Assembly: GCA_052145115.1 (NCBI GenBank)
Contig: JBKQPG010000033.1
Location: 4,170-68,169, forward strand
Direction of reading: 5' to 3'
DNA from: CAIVVT01 sp052145115
GTDB lineage: Bacteria; Acidobacteriota; Terriglobia; Bryobacterales; Bryobacteraceae
Length of the DNA: 64,000 nucleotides
Shown here: piece by piece, positions 50,001 to 57,177 of the stretch
Position numbering within the stretch: the first letter of the stretch is position 1
Layout of the letters: each line of letters begins with the position of its first letter
Made by a program: the position numbers and the translations under genes
The notes under the pieces: generated by a model
What the model saw: only the letters and a program-made list of their open reading frames with translations
Database searches by the model: none
What the model was told of the DNA's origin: nothing

Positions 50001-50497
50001 CGGAGGTGACGCTGTGCGGAGTGCTGACCGGCATCACGCGGCGGCGCAACAAGGAACAGAAGCAGTGGGCGGTGGCGCAACTGGAGGACTGGACCGGATC
50101 GACTGAGGTGCTGATCTTCGCCGGGCGCTACGCCGCGCTGGAGCCGGAGATCGCGGAAGACCGGGCCGTACTGGTGCGCGGCAAGGCGATGCCCGAGGAG
50201 GACGGTTCGGTGAAACTGAACGTCCAGGAGATCGTGCCGCTGGAACAGGCGCGGGTGGAACTGCCGAGCCTGATCGCGATCCGCGTGCGGGTGGGCCAGC
50301 GGCCCGACCGGGCGAGCGAGTTGCGGGGACTGTTCGAACGCAAACCGGGCGACACGGGGGTGCGGCTCAAACTCGAAAAGACGCGCGACTTCGTGGTTCT
50401 GCTGGACGTGGCCGCACGGGTGAGGCCGGACCGCGAATTCCGGGCCGAGGTGGAGCGGATCTGCGGACCGGAGTCGGTTGAAGTGTTAGCCTCGTAG
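47030..50497 (+). CDS. dnaE: DNA polymerase III alpha subunit
   Basis: The 1155-residue replicative polymerase. The PHP domain opens H-L-H-C-H-S-D-Y-S; the polymerase core has G-P-G-R-G-S-A-A-G-S-L-V-A-Y, P-D-I-D-V-D-F with catalytic D409 and D411, and R-P-G-P-I; G-F-N-K-S-H-S-A-A-Y follows in the fingers. Helix-hairpin-helix and OB-fold parts (V-T-L-C-G-V-L-T-G-I-T-R-R-R-N-K ... W-A-V-A-Q-L-E-D) complete a DnaE1-type architecture. Starts 49 bases after the tRNA. Confidence 0.97.
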   Translation: MPDKPFVHLHCHSDYSLLDGACEISRLMELVERQNMPAIALTDHGNLFGAVEFYTKAREKGIHPVIGCEVYVAQQDRSIKNDTNRYNHLVLLCQNQEGYRNLINLVSTGFLEGFYYKPRIDKDLLAQHSRGLIALSGCLKGQVTELMLRERYDDARRQAYEYQDLFGKGNFFLEIQDHGLPEDRVAMPQVYRLSVETGIPMVATNDAHYLEQSDAKAQDILTCIQTGKQVNDEKRLRFSTQELFVKNREQMRQLFGEVEDALDRTWEIAQRCQVKLEQIEEPFPKFDVPAEHTIDTYFAWVARQGFERRRVRLEQLAAQGRLKNRVAEYEERLETEIALIQQMKFSGYLLIVWDFIRHAKSVGIPVGPGRGSAAGSLVAYAMGITNIDPLQYGLIFERFLNPERISLPDIDVDFCTNRRGEVIQYVTEKYGREQVAQIITFGTLAAKQALKDVGRALEMSFSETEKLTKLIPNQLNIKLQDALEQEPALKAAAAGDERVREMLDVAVRLEGMARNCSVHAAGVVISPQPLKDLVPLYKTNKDEIVTQYDMQWLEKLGLLKMDFLGLTTLTIINDALALIKQMRGVELDLDELPLDDPDTYRRIFSQGLTSGVFQFESTGMKDVLRRYQPERIEDLIALNALYRPGPIKGGVVNDFIDRKHGRRQPTYDLPELKPILEETYGIILYQEQVMQIAQRIAGYRLAEADILRKAMGKKNAAEMDKQRQRFLSGAAALGHPPRKAEKLFDLMAEFAGYGFNKSHSAAYGYLAYLTGYLKAHYAVEFMAALLTSETGNTDKVVKYINECRDLGIAILPPDVNASDLNFTPAAGAIRFGLGAVKNVGAGAVQTIVQARQQGGAFVSLDDFCERVDLTSLNRRVMESLIKAGAMDSLPGSRAQKMALIDESMESGQRARKDRASGQAGLFGDLLEPGAGAAPAREYPRLPEWDARAKLRGEKETIGFYVTGHPLDEHRWKVGELATHSSDSLEGVERGAEVTLCGVLTGITRRRNKEQKQWAVAQLEDWTGSTEVLIFAGRYAALEPEIAEDRAVLVRGKAMPEEDGSVKLNVQEIVPLEQARVELPSLIAIRVRVGQRPDRASELRGLFERKPGDTGVRLKLEKTRDFVVLLDVAARVRPDREFRAEVERICGPESVEVLAS

Positions 50498-50541
50498 ATG
50501 GATCCGCGGCCGGCGGCGGTGCGGGGCCGCGGGAGGAAGAC

Positions 50542-51480
50542 ATGCCAGACGAGTCCAGCCCGCAACCCCTCGAGGATCTCGAACCCGAGATTTCCGAGTT
50601 TGAGCCGGACAGCGTGGAGGAGCTTCCCCCGATGAGCGAACCGCAGGTCGAGCCGGCGCAACCACAGGGCGCGGAGCCCGCCAATCCGGCCTGGCAGAGG
50701 GTCAAGCTGGCGCGGCACCCCAAGCGCCCGCATACGCTCGACTACATCCAGCGCCTGGCCCCGGATTTCACCGAAATTCACGGCGACCGGCGCTTCGGCG
50801 ACGACGCGGCGATCGTCTGCGGCTACGGCCATGTGAGCGGCCGGGCGGTGATGCTGGTGGGCCAGCAGAAGGGCCGCGACACCAAGCAGAAGCTGCTGCG
50901 CAACTTCGGCATGCCCAAGCCGGAAGGGTATCGTAAGGCGCTGCGGGTGATGGAACTGGCGGCCAAATTCGGCCGTCCGGTGATCACGTTCCTGGATACG
51001 CCGGGGGCCTATCCGGGCATCGACGCGGAGGAGCGCGGGCAGGCCGAGGCGATCGCGTTTAACCTGCGCGAGATGGCGCGGCTGGAGACGCCGATCGTGG
51101 TGGCGGTGATCGGCGAAGGCGGCAGCGGCGGCGCCCTGGCGCTGGGCATCGGCAACCGGGTGTTGATGCTGGAAAATGCGATCTACAGCGTGATTTCGCC
51201 GGAAAGCTGCGCGGCGATCATCTATCGGGACGCCTCGATGGGCGCGCTGGCGGCCTCCGCGCTGCGGCTGACGGCGCCCGACTTGAGCGCACTCGGGCTG
51301 ATCGACCGAATTGTCGCTGAACCGCCCGGCGGGGCTCAGGAAAACCCCGACCTGGCGGCCGAGAATCTGCGCCAGGAACTGGTGCGCACGCTGGACGAGC
51401 TGAAGGATCTATCAGGCGAGCAGTTGGTCGCGGACCGCTACGCGCGCTTCCGCGGCATGGGCAATTTCTTCCAGGAATGA
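50542..51480 (+). CDS. accA: Acetyl-CoA carboxylase carboxyltransferase subunit alpha
   Basis: A 312-residue carboxyltransferase alpha subunit making malonyl-CoA with AccD. After an acidic N-terminal extension (about 1-45) the core has R-H-P-x-R-P-x-T-L-D-Y-I, G-D-R-R-F-G-D-D, P-K-P-E-G-Y-R-K-A-L-R-V-M, F-L-D-T-P-G-A-Y-P-G and G-E-G-G-S-G-G-A-L-A-L-G (oxyanion loops). GGAGGAAG lies eight bases upstream of the ATG. It follows dnaE by 44 bases, the same neighbour order as in many bacteria. Confidence 0.96.
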   Translation: MPDESSPQPLEDLEPEISEFEPDSVEELPPMSEPQVEPAQPQGAEPANPAWQRVKLARHPKRPHTLDYIQRLAPDFTEIHGDRRFGDDAAIVCGYGHVSGRAVMLVGQQKGRDTKQKLLRNFGMPKPEGYRKALRVMELAAKFGRPVITFLDTPGAYPGIDAEERGQAEAIAFNLREMARLETPIVVAVIGEGGSGGALALGIGNRVLMLENAIYSVISPESCAAIIYRDASMGALAASALRLTAPDLSALGLIDRIVAEPPGGAQENPDLAAENLRQELVRTLDELKDLSGEQLVADRYARFRGMGNFFQE

Positions 51481-51510
51481 GCGGGACCGCGCGTGACCGC
51501 GCACTGCCGG

Positions 51511-51849
51511 CTACTCGTGTGACGAATCTTCCTCCACCGAGATTTTCAGGGCGCGCAGGAATTTCTGGTCCTGGGTAGTGAATTTCAGGCGGACGCCGGT
51601 TTCGCCGCGGCGGGCGCGCGAGGGCTGCTCCTCGGTGACTTCGATATGCGTTTCGGCCTGATCGTCCTCAGCGGCTTCGCCGTCGGAGGAGCGCTTGTTG
51701 AAGCCGATGGTGGCCTCCAGGATCAGGAAGACGTCATAGCCGGCCTTCCGGATCTCGCCAATGGCCTCGGCAATCCGTTCCGAATCGGAGAGCGAGTCGT
51801 TGATGGCGTTGCCCAATTCCTGCATCAACTGCTTGAGACGTTCGTCCAA
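51511..51849 (-). CDS. Conserved small hypothetical protein
   Basis: About 112 residues. The N-terminal half is amphipathic helix (D-E-R-L-K-Q-L-M-Q-E-L-G-N-A-I-N-D-S-L-S-D-S-E-R-I-A-E-A-I-G-E-I) followed by a strand (D-V-F-L-I-L-E-A-T-I-G-F); the C-terminal half is acidic then ends in F-T-T-Q-D-Q-K-F-L-R-A-L-K-I-S. TTG at 51849 is taken as start (AGGGG eight bases upstream); upstream sequence up to 52413 is open but not protein-like. No named family. Convergent with accA. Confidence 0.65.
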   Translation of the reverse strand: MDERLKQLMQELGNAINDSLSDSERIAEAIGEIRKAGYDVFLILEATIGFNKRSSDGEAAEDDQAETHIEVTEEQPSRARRGETGVRLKFTTQDQKFLRALKISVEEDSSHE

Positions 51850-52039
51850 GGCGATTCCCCTTCCGCCACCTTCAGAATAGCATCGGCCCGCAAGCGCCCG
51901 ACTTGAATTTGGCCGTCCTTCCCGTGGACTCGATTCCGGCTGTCCGGCCAGTTCGCATGTGCACGCTCCTACTATCGGACGACGCAGCGGGAGCATTAGC
52001 GGTTCCCTCGGCTTGGTACCATGAATTGCCGGCACTTTC

Positions 52040-52336
52040 ATGCCCCGCGCGTGGCCCACCAAACAATCCGCAGAGCGCATCGCCAAGGCCTTTATCCGCT
52101 CGTTCGTGCCGGGCGTGATCAAGCCGCTGCACGTTCTGTGGAACGAAATCCTGGGCTTTGTTTTCTTTATGCTGGCGCTGCTGGTATCGATCGGGCCGGT
52201 GCGCCGCGGGTACCACGAACTGGACGGGGATCCGGCGAACTCGCTCAAGTTCGGGCTGGCCGTGGTGCTGGCGGTGCTGATGCTGGGCTTCGGGGTGCAT
52301 TCGTTTCTGCGGGCGCGGCGGATCGGGCGCTCCTGA
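52040..52336 (+). CDS. Small membrane protein, hypothetical
   Basis: A 98-residue protein with a basic cytoplasmic start and two hydrophobic segments (about 40-52, L-G-F-V-F-F-M-L-A-L-L-V-S-I, and about 70-88, F-G-L-A-V-V-L-A-V-L-M-L-G-F) separated by a polar loop (H-E-L-D-G-D-P). Ends in R-A-R-R-I-G-R-S. Function unknown. Confidence 0.6.
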   Translation: MPRAWPTKQSAERIAKAFIRSFVPGVIKPLHVLWNEILGFVFFMLALLVSIGPVRRGYHELDGDPANSLKFGLAVVLAVLMLGFGVHSFLRARRIGRS

Positions 52337-52394
52337 GCGGCGCCGGCATCATGCACATCACTAGTAACCCAAACGTCACGGGCTCCGTTGTTAG

Positions 52395-52534
52395 TTGTAG
52401 ACGAGGGAAACACGGAAATCCACCCGGGGAACCAGGGTGACCTCCCACCACCGGGGATTTCCGGGAAGCGGCCATTGCGGCCGTTTCAGCCATTCGGGGC
52501 TTGCGGACCGTGCCGGCCGCAAGCCCTGCTTTTT
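52395..52534 (+). ncRNA. Candidate structured small RNA ending in an intrinsic terminator
   Basis: Three consecutive stems: CGGAAATCC (52413-52421) with GGATTTCCG (52455-52463), enclosing an ACCC/GGGT hairpin at 52422-52438; CGGCC/GGCCG (52469-52473, 52479-52483); and a terminator stem followed by five T. There is no reading frame. It ends 87 bases before rpsT, so it is either a free RNA or an attenuated leader. Several GGA triplets, one in a hairpin loop, are present. I recognise no known family. Confidence 0.5.
52497..52534 (+). terminator. Rho-independent terminator
   Basis: GGGCTTGCGG (52497-52506), ten-base loop, CCGCAAGCCC (52517-52526), then TGCTTTTTG. A perfect ten-pair GC-rich stem with a T-run, reading rightward, before the rpsT promoter region. 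Confidence 0.85.
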
Positions 52535-52549
52535 GTATGCGGCACGGTT

Positions 52550-52579
52550 TTGACGGACCACCAGCGGATGCGATACCCT
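52550..52579 (+). promoter_or_regulatory. Probable rpsT promoter
   Basis: TTGACG at 52550-52555 and TACCCT at 52574-52579 with an 18-base spacer, 42 bases before the rpsT start and directly after the terminator. Confidence 0.45.
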
Positions 52580-52621
52580 AAAGACTGTAACACTTCGGGT
52601 TAAGGTGCATAACGACTAGCA

Positions 52622-52903
52622 ATGGCGAATCATTTTTCCTCGTTGAAGCGGATCCGGATCACCGAGCGACGGACGAAGGTGAACCGGATGCGGCGGAGCC
52701 GGATGCGGCTGGCGGTCCGGAGCATGCGCAAGACGCTTGCAAAGAAAGACGCGCAGGCGGCTGCGGCACTGCTGCCGGAGACGTTTTCGATCGTCGACCG
52801 GGCGGCCCGGTGGGGCATCATCAAGGACAACACCGCGGCGCGCTACAAGGCCCGCATCCACCAGCACCTGAAGGCCCTCACGGGCGCGCCAGCCTCGGCG
52901 TAA
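52622..52903 (+). CDS. rpsT: 30S ribosomal protein S20
   Basis: A 93-residue basic three-helix protein starting M-A-N-H-F-S-S-L-K-R-I-R-I, with R-M-R-R-S-R-M-R-L-A-V-R-S-M-R-K-T-L and I-K-D-N-T-A-A-R-Y-K-A-R-I near the end, the S20 pattern that binds 16S rRNA. AAGGTG lies upstream. Convergent with holA; next to holA in many genomes. Confidence 0.93.
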   Translation: MANHFSSLKRIRITERRTKVNRMRRSRMRLAVRSMRKTLAKKDAQAAAALLPETFSIVDRAARWGIIKDNTAARYKARIHQHLKALTGAPASA

Positions 52904-52927
52904 AACTCTCCATTTCAGCGCCTTGCA

Positions 52928-54007
52928 TCAAGTGAGGCGCAGCACAAAATCCTCCAGGACAATGCGATCGTCGGGGCGGTTGCCCTTGAGGTCGCGGTCC
53001 GCCCGGAAGACCAGCGAGATGGCCTGCTCGAGCGTTTCGCGGGGGAACTTCAGACTGGCGTTGTAGACCTGCTCGGCGCGCGTGCGCCACATCGCGATCC
53101 CCTGGCGCTGGAAGTAAGTCTGGACGTCCTGGACGGAACGCAATTGCTGTTCACGGGCGGCCAGGGCCAGGCGCAGCAGCGTGCCGAGGAAGGTCAGAGC
53201 CAGCGGCAGGTATTCACCTTCGCGGATGAGCGTGTCCAGCAGGCGCAGCGATTCCAGGCGGTCGCGCCGGGCCAGGGCGTTGACCAGGGCGAAAATCGTC
53301 GTTTCGGAGAGGTTCGGCACCAGGGCCGCGATGTCCTGGGCGCTGATTTCGCCGCCGGGCGGGGCGTAGAGCGCCAGCTTGTCGAGTTCGTTCACCAGGC
53401 GCGCCAGGTCGGCGGCAGTGGCCTCGACCAGCCGGTCGAGCTGGGGCGGGCCGATGCGCAGGCCCAGTTCGGCGGCACGCTGCTGGGCAAAGGCCCGCGC
53501 CTCAACGGCGGTGGTGTGATGGAACTCGACGCTGGCGGGGATGGCGGCGTAGAACTTGGCGACGCGTTCACAGCGCGCCTTGTCCTCGCCTTCAAAATCG
53601 TAACGCGAGCAGTCGAACACCAGGACCACGCCGGGGGTCGGGTCGTTGCAATACGCGGCCAGCAGGGCGGCATCGCCCTTGGCGGCGCCCGCGGCGTCGC
53701 CTTCCCCGGCGTCCGCTTCGGCGGTGGCGGCACGGCCGCGTGGCAGCGCGGATTCGGCCGCGCCCACCCAGATGACGCGGTTGCCGGCGAACAGCGACAT
53801 CGAGCGCGCGTCGTCCAGGACTTCGCTCAGCGGCAGGGTGTCGAGATCGTGGCGCGTCAACCCGCTGGAGCGCTCTTCGGGCGGCAGAACCTTGTCCAGC
53901 AGCGCCTCGCGGCACTGCCGGCGACGGTGGATCTCGGGGCCCAGGAAGAGGTACGCCGGCCGGGGCGGCTGAAGCTGCAGCGAGCGGATGAACTGCTCGG
54001 GCGTCAC
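52928..54007 (-). CDS. holA: DNA polymerase III delta subunit
   Basis: A 359-residue clamp-loader subunit. R-P-A-Y-L-F-L-G-P-E starts the AAA-like domain I (no functional Walker A, as expected); D-L-A-R-L-V-N-E-L-D-K-L-A-L-Y is the highly conserved delta motif, followed by the collar helices (T-I-F-A-L-V-N-A-L-A-R-R-D-R). A low-complexity Ala/Gly/Asp insertion lies at about 90-110. It follows lptE by seven bases in the leftward operon. Confidence 0.92.
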   Translation of the reverse strand: MTPEQFIRSLQLQPPRPAYLFLGPEIHRRRQCREALLDKVLPPEERSSGLTRHDLDTLPLSEVLDDARSMSLFAGNRVIWVGAAESALPRGRAATAEADAGEGDAAGAAKGDAALLAAYCNDPTPGVVLVFDCSRYDFEGEDKARCERVAKFYAAIPASVEFHHTTAVEARAFAQQRAAELGLRIGPPQLDRLVEATAADLARLVNELDKLALYAPPGGEISAQDIAALVPNLSETTIFALVNALARRDRLESLRLLDTLIREGEYLPLALTFLGTLLRLALAAREQQLRSVQDVQTYFQRQGIAMWRTRAEQVYNASLKFPRETLEQAISLVFRADRDLKGNRPDDRIVLEDFVLRLT

Positions 54008-54014
54008 GGCGACC

Positions 54015-54566
54015 CTACCACGCCTCCAGGATCGAACTGACCACCTGCTGGGCCACGCTGCGGCTTAGGCGCGCCAGCGCGGCGTCGCTCTCGTCGATGT
54101 AGGAACGCTGGTCGGTAGTGATTTCGTAGCGTTCCCGGACCTCCATGTTGGTGCGCGACCAGAGCACCTTTTTCGTGGCGCGCTCGCGCAGGGTGAGGTT
54201 CAGCCACACGCTGAGCAGTACGCCCGTGGAACGCCCGGTGGCGGGGTCGTAAACCGTGGGTGCGCCGTAATAGCCCTTGATCACGCCCTCCAGGACGGCG
54301 TCGGCGTTGTTGGGGTCGGAGACCACCTGGTAACGGGTGCGGGCCGTGAACTCGCGTCCGATCTCCTGCGGCAACAGGCCGGTGAGCTTGTATTTCGTCG
54401 TGGCGTTGGTGAACGCGGGCAAGGCGATGGTGTGCAAGCTCTTGGGCAGCATGTCGCCCTGGCCGCCGAGATGGTAGCCGCAGCCCGCGAGGCTGGCCAG
54501 CAACAGGGCCGCCAGCGGGGCCGGCAAGGCCGTGCGGAGTTTTCGTCCCGCTGCCGCGGCATTCAT
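54015..54566 (-). CDS. lptE: LPS-assembly lipoprotein LptE
   Basis: A 183-residue outer-membrane lipoprotein. Signal peptide with lipobox L-A-S-L-A-G-C-G-Y-H-L-G-G, the C-G-Y-x-L start typical of LptE, then P-A-F-x-N and a TonB-unrelated alpha/beta fold ending V-A-Q-Q-V-V-S-S-I-L-E-A-W. LptE plugs the LptD barrel to insert LPS. The ATG overlaps the stop of the Asd-like gene by four bases (ATGA). The neighbour order lptE-holA is common. Confidence 0.88.
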   Translation of the reverse strand: MNAAAAGRKLRTALPAPLAALLLASLAGCGYHLGGQGDMLPKSLHTIALPAFTNATTKYKLTGLLPQEIGREFTARTRYQVVSDPNNADAVLEGVIKGYYGAPTVYDPATGRSTGVLLSVWLNLTLRERATKKVLWSRTNMEVRERYEITTDQRSYIDESDAALARLSRSVAQQVVSSILEAW

Positions 54567-55624
54567 TTCCGTGCGTCTCCCTTCGACACTTCTCCCTGCG
54601 ACAATGGGCGGCTGAGCAGCGCCGCGGTGAGCAGCACATTGTCGGCGTGGGCGCGCAGGTTGTCGAAGGCCAGCCACAGCCAGAAGGCGTGCGCGGCGTT
54701 GCGGTCGGGCGTCAGGTCGCTGGCCGTGATACCGCTCTCGCCGGCGGTGGCGGTGTTTGAGCCGGGCTCCTGGTCCGGACCGCGCACGTCGAAAGCGGCC
54801 GCCGCCAGAGCGCGGGCGACCTCGTCGGCGGCCACGGCAGAGTTGAATTCCAGCCACACATTCAGCGCGTAGCCGTGGAACACCGGCGCGTGCAGCAGGC
54901 GCAGTGAAGGCCCGCCCAGGCCCAGCGGCCCCAGCAAGGACGCCAGGTGCTGGTCGATGCGGCGCTCCACCGCCGCCAGCGCCAGCGGCGCGTCCTGGCC
55001 GTAGCGCGGCAGCAGGTTGAAGGCCACCTGGGCGTCGAAAATCTCCTTGGGCAGGGCCTTGAGGTTCAACAGGCTGATGGTCTGCTGATGCAGCTCGTCG
55101 AGCCCGGCGCGGCCGCGCTCGCTGGCGGGTTCGAAGACCGTGACGACACAGCGCGCCACCCGCGGCTTTTGAAAAGCCGCCAACAGCCGGGCCAGCGCGA
55201 CGGCCAGCGGATGGGCGGGGACGTGGACCTGGCTGGCGCCGCCGAACGGCGGGAGGTCGAGCACCGGGGCGCAGACGCGGGCTTCGGCCAGATGCTCCAA
55301 CGCCCCGGTGGCGTCGATCAGCGCTGGAGGGCGCCGGGCGGCCAGCGCCAGGCGCTGGGCTTCGCGGTGCGTTTCGGCGGCGCCGGCGAGGATCAGCACG
55401 CGGGCCTCCTCCACCGAAACGTCGTCTAGCGCAGGGATCACGGCCAATTCGTCCCCGCTGGCGGTCAGGACGCGTTCCTGCGGCCCGGCCGAGGCCAGGA
55501 CCAGGTCGATGGGCAGCTTGCGCTCCTCCACCAGTTCCCGGACCTCCTGGCCGAGCAGGGTTTCGCCACCGATCAGCACCCACCTGGCGCGAGTCATCGT
55601 GGTTGAATGTTCCAGTCCGCTCAT
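54563..55624 (-). CDS. Aspartate-semialdehyde dehydrogenase-like protein, Usg-1 type
   Basis: A 353-residue member of the Asd family. G-G-E-T-L-L-G-Q-E-V starts the NADP domain, and Q-Q-T-I-S-L-L-N ... A-F-N-L-L-P-R-Y-G matches the Asd C-terminal domain. The catalytic Cys segment (N-x-C-x-T) is replaced by H-V-P-A-H-P-L-A-V-A-L, with no Cys, as in Usg-1 paralogues, so it is probably not a working dehydrogenase. The ATG at 55624 lies two bases after the pssA stop; one at 55597 is possible. Role in this envelope operon unknown. Confidence 0.82.
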   Translation of the reverse strand: MSGLEHSTTMTRARWVLIGGETLLGQEVRELVEERKLPIDLVLASAGPQERVLTASGDELAVIPALDDVSVEEARVLILAGAAETHREAQRLALAARRPPALIDATGALEHLAEARVCAPVLDLPPFGGASQVHVPAHPLAVALARLLAAFQKPRVARCVVTVFEPASERGRAGLDELHQQTISLLNLKALPKEIFDAQVAFNLLPRYGQDAPLALAAVERRIDQHLASLLGPLGLGGPSLRLLHAPVFHGYALNVWLEFNSAVAADEVARALAAAAFDVRGPDQEPGSNTATAGESGITASDLTPDRNAAHAFWLWLAFDNLRAHADNVLLTAALLSRPLSQGEVSKGDARK

Positions 55625-55626
55625 TC

Positions 55627-56529
55627 TCAGTGTGCACCGGAGCCGAGGTCGGGCGCGGGCCGGCGCGGGAAGAACCGCCGCCGCAGGATGCCGGCAAATC
55701 GCACCAGGATGCCGCTGGAAACATAGGAAGTGGCGAGCAGCAGTAAGAAGATCTGGGAGAAATTCCAGATGGCGTAAATCGCGATGCCCAGAACGACCAC
55801 GGTGAGCGGAGAGCGGGGGCGCAGCAGGTTGAGGTCCTTGAAGCTGCGATAGCGCCACAGGCAGATCATCAGGAAGGAGAGCAGGGCCAGCAGCGCCAGC
55901 CAGGCGCAAACCAGCGGCCAGTACATCAACGGCTGAGAACCGAAAAAGTAGACTAGCGCCGCCACCATCGCCGCGGCCGCCGGGATGGGAAGGCCGACGA
56001 AATATTTGCGGTCGGGGCGGCCCGGATTGCGCGGCACCGGATTCTCGGTGACATTAAAACGCGCCAGTCGCGCCGCACCGCACAACACGAAGGCGAAGAC
56101 CAGGAAGTAGCCCGCCTCGACAATGTAACGGCGCAGTGGCTCGGGCGTCGAAACGTCCAGGAACAGGAAGCCCCACACGAAGCCCAGCACCGCCGGGGCG
56201 ATGCCGAAGCTGATAACGTCGGCCAGTGAATCGAGTTCGCGGCCGAATTCGCTGGCCGTATTCGTCAGCCGGGCAATGCGGCCGTCAAGGCCGTCCAGGA
56301 AGACCGCGACGCCGATGGCCTTGGCGGCCAGTTCGAAGTGCGAATTGAAACCGTAATGGCCGCCGGAGGCGTACAGCGCGCCTTCGATCGACTGCAGGAT
56401 CGCTAGAAAACCGAGATACAGGTTCCCGGCAGTGAACAGGGTCGGCAGGGCGTAGGCGGCACGGCGGGGACGGCGCTCGGGCGATTTCGGATCGACCAGG
56501 CGCTCGCGCAGATTGAGGCGTGGCAGCAT
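55627..56529 (-). CDS. pssA: CDP-diacylglycerol-serine O-phosphatidyltransferase
   Basis: A 300-residue integral membrane enzyme making phosphatidylserine. The CDP-alcohol phosphotransferase motif reads D-G-x2-G-R-x8-G-x3-D-x3-D within D-G-L-D-G-R-I-A-R-L-T-N-T-A-S-E-F-G-R-E-L-D-S-L-A-D, and several hydrophobic helices follow. The ATG at 56529 (M-L-P-R-L-N-L-R-E-R) begins four bases after the psd stop; upstream in-frame codons lie inside psd. With psd it supplies phosphatidylethanolamine. Confidence 0.93.
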   Translation of the reverse strand: MLPRLNLRERLVDPKSPERRPRRAAYALPTLFTAGNLYLGFLAILQSIEGALYASGGHYGFNSHFELAAKAIGVAVFLDGLDGRIARLTNTASEFGRELDSLADVISFGIAPAVLGFVWGFLFLDVSTPEPLRRYIVEAGYFLVFAFVLCGAARLARFNVTENPVPRNPGRPDRKYFVGLPIPAAAAMVAALVYFFGSQPLMYWPLVCAWLALLALLSFLMICLWRYRSFKDLNLLRPRSPLTVVVLGIAIYAIWNFSQIFLLLLATSYVSSGILVRFAGILRRRFFPRRPAPDLGSGAH

Positions 56530-56533
56530 GACG

Positions 56534-57145
56534 CTAACCCTCGGCCGTCGTACGGCGCGCCAGCACCGTGGCTCCAGCCTTGACGCGCTGGCCCTCGTGT
56601 ACCTCGACCCTCCATTCGGGGCCCAAGTCGACGTCCACACGCGAACCGAACTGGATCAGGCCGATGCGCTCGCCGGTGGTGACGTAATCGCCGGGCTTGA
56701 CGCGGCACACGATGCGCCGCGCGAGCAGGCCGGCGATCTGCGAGAAGGTGACGCGCACGCCATCGCGCGATTCCACGGTGAGCGTGTTGCGCTCGTTGGC
56801 GTACGACGCTTCGTCGCGGCTGGCGGCCATGAAGCGGCCCGGGCTATAGGTCACGTCCACCACCTTGCCGCCGATGGGCGTGCGGTTGACATGCACGTCG
56901 AGCAGGCTCATGAAGATGCACACCTGGGCCGATTCAGGCTTGTGGCGCAGGCATACGATCTTGCCATCGGCCGGCGCAACGGCGACCGGACCGCGCGGAA
57001 TGGCGCGCTCGGGATCGCGGAAGAACCACAGGCAAAACAGGCCGACAAGGATCACCGGCAGGGCGGCCCACGGTGACACCAACAGCCATAGCGCCAAGCC
57101 CACGACCGCAGCGACAATGCCGTAATAAGCGCCCGTTGCAACCAT
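56534..57145 (-). CDS. psd: Phosphatidylserine decarboxylase, short form
   Basis: A 203-residue pyruvoyl enzyme. Two N-terminal membrane helices, P-A-D-G-K-I-V, D-V-H-V-N-R-T-P and, near the end, I-Q-F-G-S-R-V-D, where cleavage at Gly-Ser generates the pyruvoyl group. The short archaeal/Gram-positive-like form with G-S-R in place of L-G-S-T is common in this phylum. First gene of the leftward psd-pssA-asd-like-lptE-holA unit. Confidence 0.93.
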   Translation of the reverse strand: MVATGAYYGIVAAVVGLALWLLVSPWAALPVILVGLFCLWFFRDPERAIPRGPVAVAPADGKIVCLRHKPESAQVCIFMSLLDVHVNRTPIGGKVVDVTYSPGRFMAASRDEASYANERNTLTVESRDGVRVTFSQIAGLLARRIVCRVKPGDYVTTGERIGLIQFGSRVDVDLGPEWRVEVHEGQRVKAGATVLARRTTAEG

Positions 57146-57177
57146 CCGACGAAGGGGCCGAAAATGGCCCCAACTTT

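Noticed and set aside
51850..52413. Long upstream extension of the small helical protein at 51511
   Set aside because: The extension overlaps the small membrane protein gene on the other strand and has no protein-like composition.
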